DNA of 17,125 nt from Lachnospira sp. UBA4285. GTDB lineage: Bacteria; Bacillota; Clostridia; Lachnospirales; Lachnospiraceae. Under the pieces are notes generated by a model that worked only from the letters and a program-made list of their open reading frames with translations, had not been told where the DNA came from and did no database searches. Location: the NCBI GenBank assembly GCA_002394965.1, contig DGVL01000023.1:1-17125 (forward strand), written 5' to 3'. Below, piece after piece: positions 8,305 through 14,181 of this stretch (position 1 is the first letter of the stretch; every line of letters begins with the position of its first letter). The translations under genes and the position numbers were made by a program.

Positions 8305-8333
8305 TTGCAGCGTGTTTTTTGAAGCGGTATACT
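8305..8333 (+). promoter_or_regulatory. Sigma-A promoter of the complete lipoprotein gene
   Basis: TTGCAG (8305-8310), 17 bp, then TATACT (8328-8333). The region around it is AT-rich. Transcription is expected to start near 8340, just before the palindrome at 8351-8368. Confidence 0.75.
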
Positions 8334-8350
8334 TTTCATAATGATTTTTG

Positions 8351-8368
8351 TTCTGATCCGGATCAGAA
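8351..8368. promoter_or_regulatory. 18-bp perfect palindrome downstream of the promoter (candidate operator)
   Basis: TTCTGATCCGGATCAGAA reads the same on both strands with no spacer. It sits 17-35 bp after the -10 of the lipoprotein promoter and about 30 bp before its ATG, a classic repressor roadblock position. A LacI- or TetR-type protein is plausible. The divergent TetR is the nearest candidate, though its own promoter carries a different repeat. Confidence 0.55.
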
Positions 8369-8399
8369 GCAGTAAATCATAAAACTAAGGAGGAAATTC

Positions 8400-9782
8400 A
8401 TGAAAAGGAAGTCTTTAGGAATACCCGCTTTGGCTTTGATTCTCACCGGTTCACTGCTGGCGGGATGCGGAGCCGGAAGTGGAGGAACTGCATCGGAATC
8501 GGCTTCCGCCTCTGCCAAAACTTCGTCACCGCAGACAACTGTCGGGAGCGCCTCATCCGGAGGCGGCAGCGGCGTGACACTGTCTATCGCCTGGTGGGGA
8601 AATCAGGTGCGCAATGACAGGACTTCAAAAATTCTGGAAATGTATACAGAAAAGCACCCGAATATAACCTTCGACCTTCAACCTGCATCCTGGGGTGACT
8701 ATTTCACAAAAATTTCCACATCTGTAGCCAGTCAGGGCGAGCCTGACATTCTGCAGCTCGGTTATAATTCCTATCTCCCGCAGTACGCATCCAATGGCGC
8801 TCTTCTGGACCTGAAGCCTTACGTTGACAGCGGTGCTCTGGATGTATCAACCATCGACCAGTCCATCCTCGACTCCGGTACCATTGACGGCAAGCTGGTC
8901 GCGATCTGTGCCGGTGTAAATGCTCCGGCCATGATGTACAACAAAACATTAACGGATTCCCTTGGCCTCACGATTCCTGACCAGATGACGATTGATGAGT
9001 TTGAGGAAATCTGCCGCCAGATTTATGAAAAGAGCGGCGTGCGCACCGATCTGGGATACGGCAACGCCGAATCCATCATGCAGTACATAATGCGCGGCGA
9101 AGGGATGCCCGATATGTTCGCCAACGGAAAGCTCTCCTCTTCAGATCCGTCAGCTTTTGTCCCGTTTTTCAAAGTTTATGAAGACGGTCTGAAAGAAGGC
9201 TGGATGCTGGATGCCGCGACCTATGCCGAACTAACTCTGAATTCTGTTGAACAGAGCCCCATGGTATACTATTCATCCCCTGAAACCCAGTCCTGGTGCG
9301 CCTGCAACTGGTCCAATCAGCTGACCGCTTTCCGGAAAGTTGCCCCGGAAGGAACAGAAATTGCGTACAGCTCCTGGCCGGCTGCCGATCCGAAAAAAGC
9401 GGATTACCTGCATCCTTCTCAGTATTTCAGCTGCGGTGCGCACAGTAAAAATCCGGATGAAGCCGTCGCTGTTCTGAATTACATCATTAACGATATTGAC
9501 GCCAACAAAGTCCTTCTGGCCGAAAGAGGAATTCCTGCCGCTTCTGCCGTAGCAAATGCCATCGCCTCGGATCTTTCCGAAGATAATCAGGCTGAGATCG
9601 CTTTTATTCAGAATGTTGTAACGCCAAATTCATCGTCTATTACACCAATCGGTCCTTCCAAATCTGCTGAAGTATTTCAAAATGCCAACACACTTGTGGA
9701 ACAGATTCTTTACGGTCAGATAACAGCAGATGCTGCTTCTGAACAATTTGTCTCACAAGCCTCCTCAGTTTTGGGCTCCTGA
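8400..9782 (+). CDS. Sugar ABC transporter substrate-binding lipoprotein
   Basis: This is a complete 460-residue family 1 extracellular solute-binding protein. AAGGAGG lies 7 bp before the ATG. It has a signal peptide MKRKSLG plus a hydrophobic core, lipobox LLAGC with Cys23, a Ser-rich linker to about residue 58, then the mature domain (LSIAWWGNQVRNDRT). Length and layout are normal for the MsmE/UgpB-like group. It is transcribed alone, with its own promoter and a strong terminator and no permease or ATPase gene beside it, so it must work with permeases encoded elsewhere or act as a sugar sensor or scavenger. It is closely related to the partial protein at 1-557. Its base composition looks visibly lower in GC than the neighbouring genes. 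The sugar is unknown; the divergent galactoside operon suggests a galactoside, but this is inference. Confidence 0.95.
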   Translation: MKRKSLGIPALALILTGSLLAGCGAGSGGTASESASASAKTSSPQTTVGSASSGGGSGVTLSIAWWGNQVRNDRTSKILEMYTEKHPNITFDLQPASWGDYFTKISTSVASQGEPDILQLGYNSYLPQYASNGALLDLKPYVDSGALDVSTIDQSILDSGTIDGKLVAICAGVNAPAMMYNKTLTDSLGLTIPDQMTIDEFEEICRQIYEKSGVRTDLGYGNAESIMQYIMRGEGMPDMFANGKLSSSDPSAFVPFFKVYEDGLKEGWMLDAATYAELTLNSVEQSPMVYYSSPETQSWCACNWSNQLTAFRKVAPEGTEIAYSSWPAADPKKADYLHPSQYFSCGAHSKNPDEAVAVLNYIINDIDANKVLLAERGIPAASAVANAIASDLSEDNQAEIAFIQNVVTPNSSSITPIGPSKSAEVFQNANTLVEQILYGQITADAASEQFVSQASSVLGS

Positions 9783-9802
9783 CTTGCCGTACAACGGTTG
9801 CA

Positions 9803-9836
9803 GGCCCCGGGTTCTGACCGCCCGGGGCCATTTTTT
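9803..9836 (+). terminator. Strong rho-independent terminator of the lipoprotein gene
   Basis: The 9-bp all-G/C stem GGCCCCGGG / CCCGGGGCC encloses a 9-base loop and is followed by A and six T. It lies 21 bp after the stop codon. The opposing acetyltransferase gene ends at 9872, and the hairpin may also slow that transcript, but there is no T-run on the minus side. Confidence 0.92.
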
Positions 9837-9871
9837 AATGCCTCAAAACAATACTCTGCGCCTGCCAGATA

Positions 9872-10357
9872 TCAGAATGTCAGCCGCATCTGATACCACG
9901 TCACGCCGCCGTGGCTCGACTTCTCCGTGACACCTTCACTCACGAATCCGAACTTTGCGTAATACGGGACCAGTCTCTCCTTGCAGGTGAGCACGAGTCC
10001 CCGCCTGCCCTCTGCTCTGGCATCCTGCACCGCGCGGCGGATCAGCTGGCCGGCAAGCCCGCGATGCCGGTACGACGGGATCGTATTCACGCCGAAGATC
10101 ATCTGCCACTTCCCGTCCTCGTTGTGCATATCCGCCTTTTCGTACATCACATCGGTCAGATCAGGTTCATCTGTCACAAAGCCGTCGACAAAGGATACCA
10201 GCAGCTCTCCGTCAAACATAAGCCAGAAATGATTGCCATAGTGGCGGATTCTGTCTTCAAACTCCACAGCTGTCGCGGCCTCCGCCTCCGGAAAGCACTG
10301 CGCTTCCACCGCCGCGACAGCATTCAGATCATCCAGTGTCGCATTTCGTATAAGCAT
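9872..10357 (-). CDS. GNAT-family N-acetyltransferase
   Basis: A 161-residue acetyl-CoA-dependent acetyltransferase begins MLIRNATLDDLNAVAAVE, a typical GNAT start. The acetyl-CoA pyrophosphate loop is seen in VNTIPSYRHRGLAGQLIRRA (R-x-x-G-x-A), followed by the usual YYAKFGFVSEG near the end. The start at 10357 is chosen because GGGAGGGAAGAA lies immediately before it and the protein begins as the family does. The same frame stays open upstream to 10708, but that stretch crosses hairpins and the 3' end of the next gene and shows no GNAT-like residues. The acceptor substrate is unknown. It may have its own promoter at 10601-10630 with a long structured leader. Confidence 0.88.
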   Translation of the reverse strand: MLIRNATLDDLNAVAAVEAQCFPEAEAATAVEFEDRIRHYGNHFWLMFDGELLVSFVDGFVTDEPDLTDVMYEKADMHNEDGKWQMIFGVNTIPSYRHRGLAGQLIRRAVQDARAEGRRGLVLTCKERLVPYYAKFGFVSEGVTEKSSHGGVTWYQMRLTF

Positions 10358-10433
10358 TTCTTCCCTCCCTGCTGCGATCGCCCCGCAAAAATGATACCGG
10401 AGCGCTTCACGGATGTTTCCGGCCGGGCAATAG

Positions 10434-10466
10434 AAAAAGCCTCCGAGGGGGGTCGGAGACTTTTCT
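10434..10466 (-). terminator. Rho-independent terminator, minus strand
   Basis: CTCCGA / TCGGAG arms with a six-base C loop (minus strand) are flanked by AAAAG and CTTTT, with a one-base mismatch, giving an A-side and a five-T tail. It is usable in both directions but has the better T-run on the minus strand. It would end either the epimerase-Nudix transcript or the small RNA. Confidence 0.7.
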
Positions 10467-10489
10467 GAAGGGGAAAACATTTGCATGAG

Positions 10490-10538
10490 TAAAACGAACT
10501 GCAGCTTGGGGGGTGGTGCTGCATCTCTGTTCGTTTTA
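10490..10538 (-). other. Long bulged hairpin with C-rich loop
   Basis: TAAAACGAAC (10490-10499) pairs perfectly with GTTCGTTTTA (10529-10538), and inside it TGCAGC (10500-10505) pairs with GCTGCA (10518-10523). A 5-base bulge (10524-10528) lies on one side and a 12-base loop contains six consecutive G (plus) or C (minus). Sixteen base pairs is unlikely by chance. Confidence 0.6.
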
Positions 10539-10577
10539 TGTCTGCAATAATATCGGCTAATTGAGAACATTCTGTGA

Positions 10578-10630
10578 ACGAATTTTGACCAATTCGTGAA
10601 ATTAAAGCATAATTTCCCGATTTTACGCAA
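10578..10630 (-). promoter_or_regulatory. Minus-strand promoter with operator-like repeat at the start site; overlapping plus-strand promoter
   Basis: Minus strand: TTGCGT (10625-10630), 18 bp, TTTAAT (10601-10606) with a TGn extension. The expected start lies within a perfect repeat, ACGAATT-N6-AATTCGT (10578-10597), well placed for a repressor. On the plus strand TTGACC (10585-10590), 17 bp, CATAAT (10608-10613) also makes a good promoter, pointing antisense into the epimerase-Nudix gene. Which is used in the cell is unknown. Confidence 0.5.
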
Positions 10631-10655
10631 TTTTCGCTCTGTCCGGCTGCTGTCA

Positions 10656-12191
10656 TTACCTTCTCGTCTTGTACAGCAGCCATGCCATGACATGCACAGC
10701 CTGTTCAAACATCCCGGCCGTAACGATCCCGTCCAGTTCTTTCTCCGTCAGATGCTCGACCTTTAAGAACTCTGTATCGTCCAGTTTCTGTTCACCGGTC
10801 CTGTGGCAGGCATCTGCAAAATAGATGTAGGCAAAGTTGTCCGACAGCGTCGCCTCAGCCGGTTCAACCATGAGCTGCGTCCAGGAGTCTGACGTATAGC
10901 CGGTTTCTTCCAAAAGTTCCCGCCTGGCCGCCGCAAGTGCCGTCACAGACTCGCAGCCTCCCAGCTCTCCGTCCGTGTACTCGGCCTCCGGCCCGCGTTC
11001 TATGCCGCCCGCCGGAAACTCGCAGGTTACCTTGTGCACGCCGACGCGGTACTGCCTTACGCAAAGATACTTTCCCTCCTCATCCCGAGCGATGATGACC
11101 ACAAAATCTCTGCGGCTGTAATTATAATACGGGCTGAACTCCCGGCCGTCCGGGAATCTGTAGCGCACCCGCCGGAAATCAATCCAGCGGTCCTGTACCA
11201 GATGTTCCACTCGCACCGGCTCCCAGACAAGTTCCGGGTCTTCCATTTCCTTTCTGTCCGTCTCCCGCAGACTCCGGATGCCATCCTCAAAGGTGAACTG
11301 TTCTTTAAATCCAAGCTCCTTCAGGCCGCTCACATCCGGGATCAGGTCCGCTGCCCCCTCGGCGTTGTTGCCGCGCGTGCCGAATTCCAGTTTCCCGCCG
11401 CCGCCGCAGAGCTGCTGCACAGCCAGAACATATTCGCGCAGCGGTCTGTTCTCGTGCCCGGCGATATCATAGATGACCCTGTGGGTATCCGGACTCAGGC
11501 TCACCAGCGCGATCGCTGCCGCCGCATCCCTTACCTCCATGAAATTCCACATCTGGGTGCACGGGCCGAGGCTGAATTCCTCATCTTTCAGGCAGGCGCG
11601 TATGAGTGTCGTGATCAGGGTCTTCGGGTGATCCCCGTGGCCATAGATCGAATAAATCCGCAGATGCACAAACTGCAGAGGCCCGCCGGCCGCTTCTCTT
11701 TCAGCCCAGTCACCAAACGCCAGCTTGGCCTTTCCATATTCGCTCACCGGAGCCGGCTTCTCATGGCTTCCCCTGCCGTATTCCGCCTGACTTCCCGCAA
11801 AGACGAAGCGCTTCGCGCCGGCCGCCCCGGCCAGCCAGAATGCCTTTATGGCATTGTTTGCATTCTTCTCTTCCAGTCCGACATCCGTACGGGACTTCGT
11901 GCCGCCGTCATCCCACGAGAAATGCAGCCACACATCGATCTCCCCCAGCTGCTTCCTGAGTTCGGTGCATCCGGCGAGAAAAGCCTCTTTTCCGCTTTCC
12001 GTGCCCGGGAGACTGTCAAAATCCACCAGAATGATTTCAGCATTCTGCAGGACAGGATCCTTCTCAACGACGGCCTTGTTGCGGCTGGCCGGGCGTATGA
12101 TGCCGGTCACGCGGCATCCCTGCCGAATCAGTTCTTTGGCGGTGTGGCTCCCCACAAAACTTGTGATTCCCGTTACGACAACTTTATTCAT
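10656..12191 (-). CDS. NAD-dependent epimerase/dehydratase (extended SDR) fused to a Nudix hydrolase
   Basis: The protein is 511 residues with two enzymes in one chain. Residues 1-310 are an extended short-chain dehydrogenase/reductase: Rossmann motif VTGITSFVGSH at the N-terminus, catalytic Tyr152 and Lys156 (YxxxK in EYGKAK), and SIYGHGDHP. Members usually act on nucleotide sugars. Residues about 325-511 are a Nudix hydrolase resembling ADP-ribose pyrophosphatases: FVVIIARDEEGKYLCVRQYR, FPAGGIERGPE, then RRELLEETGY. The metal-binding REL-EE part of the Nudix box is intact (Arg424-Glu429), but 14 extra residues separate it from the GX5E part. Expression is from an extended -10 (12238-12246); the Shine-Dalgarno is weak (TAAGAG). 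It may process an NDP-sugar or ADP-ribose-like compound. The substrate is not deducible. Confidence 0.88.
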   Translation of the reverse strand: MNKVVVTGITSFVGSHTAKELIRQGCRVTGIIRPASRNKAVVEKDPVLQNAEIILVDFDSLPGTESGKEAFLAGCTELRKQLGEIDVWLHFSWDDGGTKSRTDVGLEEKNANNAIKAFWLAGAAGAKRFVFAGSQAEYGRGSHEKPAPVSEYGKAKLAFGDWAEREAAGGPLQFVHLRIYSIYGHGDHPKTLITTLIRACLKDEEFSLGPCTQMWNFMEVRDAAAAIALVSLSPDTHRVIYDIAGHENRPLREYVLAVQQLCGGGGKLEFGTRGNNAEGAADLIPDVSGLKELGFKEQFTFEDGIRSLRETDRKEMEDPELVWEPVRVEHLVQDRWIDFRRVRYRFPDGREFSPYYNYSRRDFVVIIARDEEGKYLCVRQYRVGVHKVTCEFPAGGIERGPEAEYTDGELGGCESVTALAAARRELLEETGYTSDSWTQLMVEPAEATLSDNFAYIYFADACHRTGEQKLDDTEFLKVEHLTEKELDGIVTAGMFEQAVHVMAWLLYKTRR

Positions 12192-12237
12192 ATTCTCTTA
12201 CCGTCAGATGATATTCGTCCTTCTTGTTTTTGGTTTA

Positions 12238-12246
12238 ATTATACCA
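12238..12246 (-). promoter_or_regulatory. Extended -10 promoter of the epimerase-Nudix gene
   Basis: On the minus strand TGG-TATAAT gives a perfect -10 with TGn extension, 47 bp upstream of the ATG at 12191. No clear -35 is present, as is usual for extended -10 promoters. Confidence 0.65.
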
Positions 12247-12299
12247 TATATCATCATTCCGAACGGCATATCCTGTTTCTCATACCACCTGTCCCGGAA

Positions 12300-13055
12300 T
12301 TACGGAAGTATCTCCCCGTCTGTCGAGATCGTCACAACCCGCCACGGAAGAAACTTGCCGCTGTTTTTCAGCGCCGTCTCCACGGCATGCTGCAGTCCGC
12401 CGCAGCACGGCACCTCCATCCGCACAATCGTCACTTCCCGGATATCATTGTTCCGGATAATCTCCGTGAGCTTTTCGCTGTAGTCGATGTCATCGAGCTT
12501 CGGGCATCCGATCAGCGTCACCTTTCCGCGCATGAGATCCCGGTGAAAGCCGGCATAGGCATACGCGCTGCAGTCTGCCGCAACTAAAAGCTTCGCCCCC
12601 TGAAAATACGGTGCCTCCGGAGAAACCAGTTTGATCTGTACCGGCCACTGCCGCAGCTCGGAGTGCCACCGCACCTCCCGGTCTTCCGTTTCATCCGGAT
12701 CACTCTTGCGGTCAAACTGCTGCATGCGCGAGCCGGGGCAACCCTGGAAATGGCCGGAAGCCCCTGTAACCGGCGGTGTGAGGGACATCGCTCTCATAAA
12801 GATCTGCTTTTTTCTCTCCTCTTCTTTATGCTTTTCCACAGCGCTCTCATCGTATGCCGCGCTCTCCCGCCTCGTGATCCGGATCGCTCCGGACGGGCAC
12901 TCCGGCAGGCAGTCTCCCATTCCGTCGCAGTAATCGTCCCGAAGAAGTACTGCCTTGCCGTCCACCATGCCGATCGCCCCTTCGTGGCACGCACTGGCGC
13001 AGAGTCCGCATCCTGTACACTTATCTTTGTCTATCTCCACAATCTCCCGTATCAT
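12300..13055 (-). CDS. Ferredoxin-domain (2x[4Fe-4S]-like) iron-sulfur protein
   Basis: The 251-residue cytoplasmic protein begins with two ferredoxin motifs. The first is complete (Cys13, 16, 19, 23 in CTGCGLCASAC). In the second, CDGMGDCLPEC has Cys43, 49 and 53 but Met46 where the second cysteine is expected, as in related proteins with CDGLGxC. The rest has further cysteine clusters (QGCPGS, ADCSAYAYAG, IGCPKLDD, VPCCGGL) that may bind another cluster or metal. It probably moves electrons; the partner is unknown. The start is taken at ATG 13055, with AGGAGG about 11 bp upstream. An in-frame ATG at 13103 is rejected because the extended -10 at 13094-13102 overlaps it and it has no ribosome binding site. 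The gene appears monocistronic. Confidence 0.87.
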   Translation of the reverse strand: MIREIVEIDKDKCTGCGLCASACHEGAIGMVDGKAVLLRDDYCDGMGDCLPECPSGAIRITRRESAAYDESAVEKHKEEERKKQIFMRAMSLTPPVTGASGHFQGCPGSRMQQFDRKSDPDETEDREVRWHSELRQWPVQIKLVSPEAPYFQGAKLLVAADCSAYAYAGFHRDLMRGKVTLIGCPKLDDIDYSEKLTEIIRNNDIREVTIVRMEVPCCGGLQHAVETALKNSGKFLPWRVVTISTDGEILP

Positions 13056-13093
13056 AAATGGCCGCACCTCCTGATTTTTTGCCATACCGCCGT

Positions 13094-13102
13094 ATTCTAG
13101 CA
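13094..13102 (-). promoter_or_regulatory. Extended -10 promoter of the ferredoxin-domain gene
   Basis: On the minus strand TGC-TAGAAT forms an extended -10 about 39 bp before the chosen ATG. No good -35 is visible. Its position makes any upstream ATG untranslatable from this promoter. Confidence 0.45.
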
Positions 13103-13178
13103 CGCCGTCCTCTGCATTTACGTTGTCTGCACAACTGATTTCCCCCGCAGGACAGGCTCACCGTCTGGTCCGTCTCCG

Positions 13179-13218
13179 ATATTCTGCTCACAGAATATAT
13201 CCATTTTCGGATATTTTC
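13179..13218. promoter_or_regulatory. Two overlapping palindromes between divergent genes
   Basis: ATATTCTG-ctca-CAGAATAT (13179-13198) is a perfect 8-bp dyad. Its right arm continues into GAATATATCC (13193-13202), which pairs with GGATATTTTC (13209-13218) with a single mismatch. The middle arm is therefore shared by two palindromes. They lie upstream of both predicted promoters, so they would act as DNA, not RNA. An operator cluster for the adjacent XRE-type protein is the simplest reading. Confidence 0.5.
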
Positions 13219-13242
13219 AAGAAATTTATTTTCCATTTGCGG

Positions 13243-13271
13243 TTGCATTTTGGAAATTTTTCCTGTAGACT
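13243..13271 (+). promoter_or_regulatory. Sigma-A promoter of the HTH-Uma2 gene
   Basis: TTGCAT (13243-13248), 17 bp, TAGACT (13266-13271), 40 bp before the ATG. The spacer holds a small dyad, GGAAA-TT-TTTCC, that a repressor could use. Confidence 0.6.
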
Positions 13272-13311
13272 GTTCTCAGGTCAGAAAATTGCTGTAAAAG
13301 GAGACCTCCCT

Positions 13312-14172
13312 ATGATGAAACCGGAAGAGCTGAAAGAAGCCAAGAAGAAAAAGGGATATACGAGCCGGAAACTCGCGGAGCTCTCAGGGGTCCCACTCGG
13401 GACCATTCAGAAGATCATGTCTGGGGCGACTTCCGCTCCCAGGCTGGACACCATGAATGCCCTTGAACGGGTCCTGATGAGTCCTGACCAGCCGGCTTCC
13501 TACAGCGCTTCCGGCCTTTCATCCCATCCACTTTTCATTCAGGAGACTGCCGTTCCGTTTGGAGGCGCCGCCGGCTCCGTGAAGCCCGGTTCTGCCCAGG
13601 GCCGGACAGTGTCTGAAAATGCCCTGTATGAATCCATCGGCGGAAAGCCATTCGCTCTGTCTGATCTCGGCGGCATACACCAGCTTCTGGCTGTCGAACT
13701 GTACCGTCAGCTTGCCGACGCCCTTCTGGCAGATGAGCCATCTGACAGAAAACCTGCAGCAGAGGGCACTCTGCCTCTCATCTGCTCGTCGCCCTTCCCG
13801 CTTGAGCTGTCATGCTATCCCGGCTCTGTCCTGTTTCCCGACGTTTTTGTGGCAGACGGACGGATAAAAATACACCCCGGACGGATCACGGGAGTTCCGG
13901 TCTTCATCGCGGAGATCACCTCTCCTTCCACAAGAAAGAGAGACACCTCCCTGAAGCTGGAAGCCTATGTATCCGCCGGGGTATCAGAATACTGGGTTGT
14001 TGATCCGGCTGACCGCAGTGTCATGCGCTGTGATATCGCTCACGACAACCGCATAGCTCTTTTTACATTTGGCACACCGGTGCCGGTGCTGACGCCGTCC
14101 ATTCCCTGCGTCATAGACACCGCCCGGTTTGACGAGCAGATCCGCCGGTACACAGCATGCGCCATCGTCTGA
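13312..14172 (+). CDS. XRE helix-turn-helix protein fused to a Uma2-family nuclease-like domain
   Basis: The 286-residue protein starts at ATG 13312, with AAAAGGAG 8 bp upstream; the open frame to 13123 lies before the promoter. Residues 3-57 are an XRE/Cro-type HTH (GYTSRKLAELSGVPLGTIQKIM). A variable linker runs to about 100. Residues 103-255 match the Uma2 (DUF820) family, a PD-(D/E)xK-like fold: LYESIGGKPFAL, PDVFV (Asp177), EITSPSTRKRD (Glu201), Lys215, then GVSEYWVVDP. The proposed active-site residues are all present, so nuclease activity is possible, but the biochemical role of Uma2 proteins is poorly known. The promoter has palindromes, so autoregulation is likely. It converges on the dipeptidase gene with 9 bp between stops and no visible terminator. 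Confidence 0.88.
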   Translation: MMKPEELKEAKKKKGYTSRKLAELSGVPLGTIQKIMSGATSAPRLDTMNALERVLMSPDQPASYSASGLSSHPLFIQETAVPFGGAAGSVKPGSAQGRTVSENALYESIGGKPFALSDLGGIHQLLAVELYRQLADALLADEPSDRKPAAEGTLPLICSSPFPLELSCYPGSVLFPDVFVADGRIKIHPGRITGVPVFIAEITSPSTRKRDTSLKLEAYVSAGVSEYWVVDPADRSVMRCDIAHDNRIALFTFGTPVPVLTPSIPCVIDTARFDEQIRRYTACAIV

Positions 14173-14181
14173 GTCTCACGA

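Larger units (their letters stand above)
10430..10594 (-). ncRNA. Candidate small RNA or attenuated leader upstream of the GNAT gene
   Basis: On the minus strand a promoter (10601-10630) is followed by about 165 bases without a reading frame, a compound hairpin (10490-10538), and a terminator hairpin with a T-run (10434-10466). Both hairpins carry a run of six C in the loop. This could be a free small RNA, or the leader of the acetyltransferase mRNA whose ATG is 77 bp beyond the terminator. No known riboswitch class was recognised. It is inferred only from promoter, structure and terminator spacing. Confidence 0.35.

Noticed and set aside
10506..10517. G-quadruplex from the G-run in the hairpin loop
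   Set aside because: Only one long G-run and one GG are present locally, not four runs; the hairpin explains the sequence.
10358..10708. N-terminal extension of the acetyltransferase to 10708
   Set aside because: It covers two hairpins, a promoter and the 3' end of the next gene, with no GNAT-like sequence; a good ribosome site sits before 10357.
11034..12587. 517-codon plus-strand open frame
   Set aside because: It runs antisense to the intact epimerase-Nudix and ferredoxin genes, crosses their promoter gap and has no family features or ribosome site.
13123..13311. N-terminal extension of the HTH-Uma2 protein
   Set aside because: It overlaps palindromes and the predicted promoter; ATG 13312 has a proper ribosome site and starts directly before the HTH.
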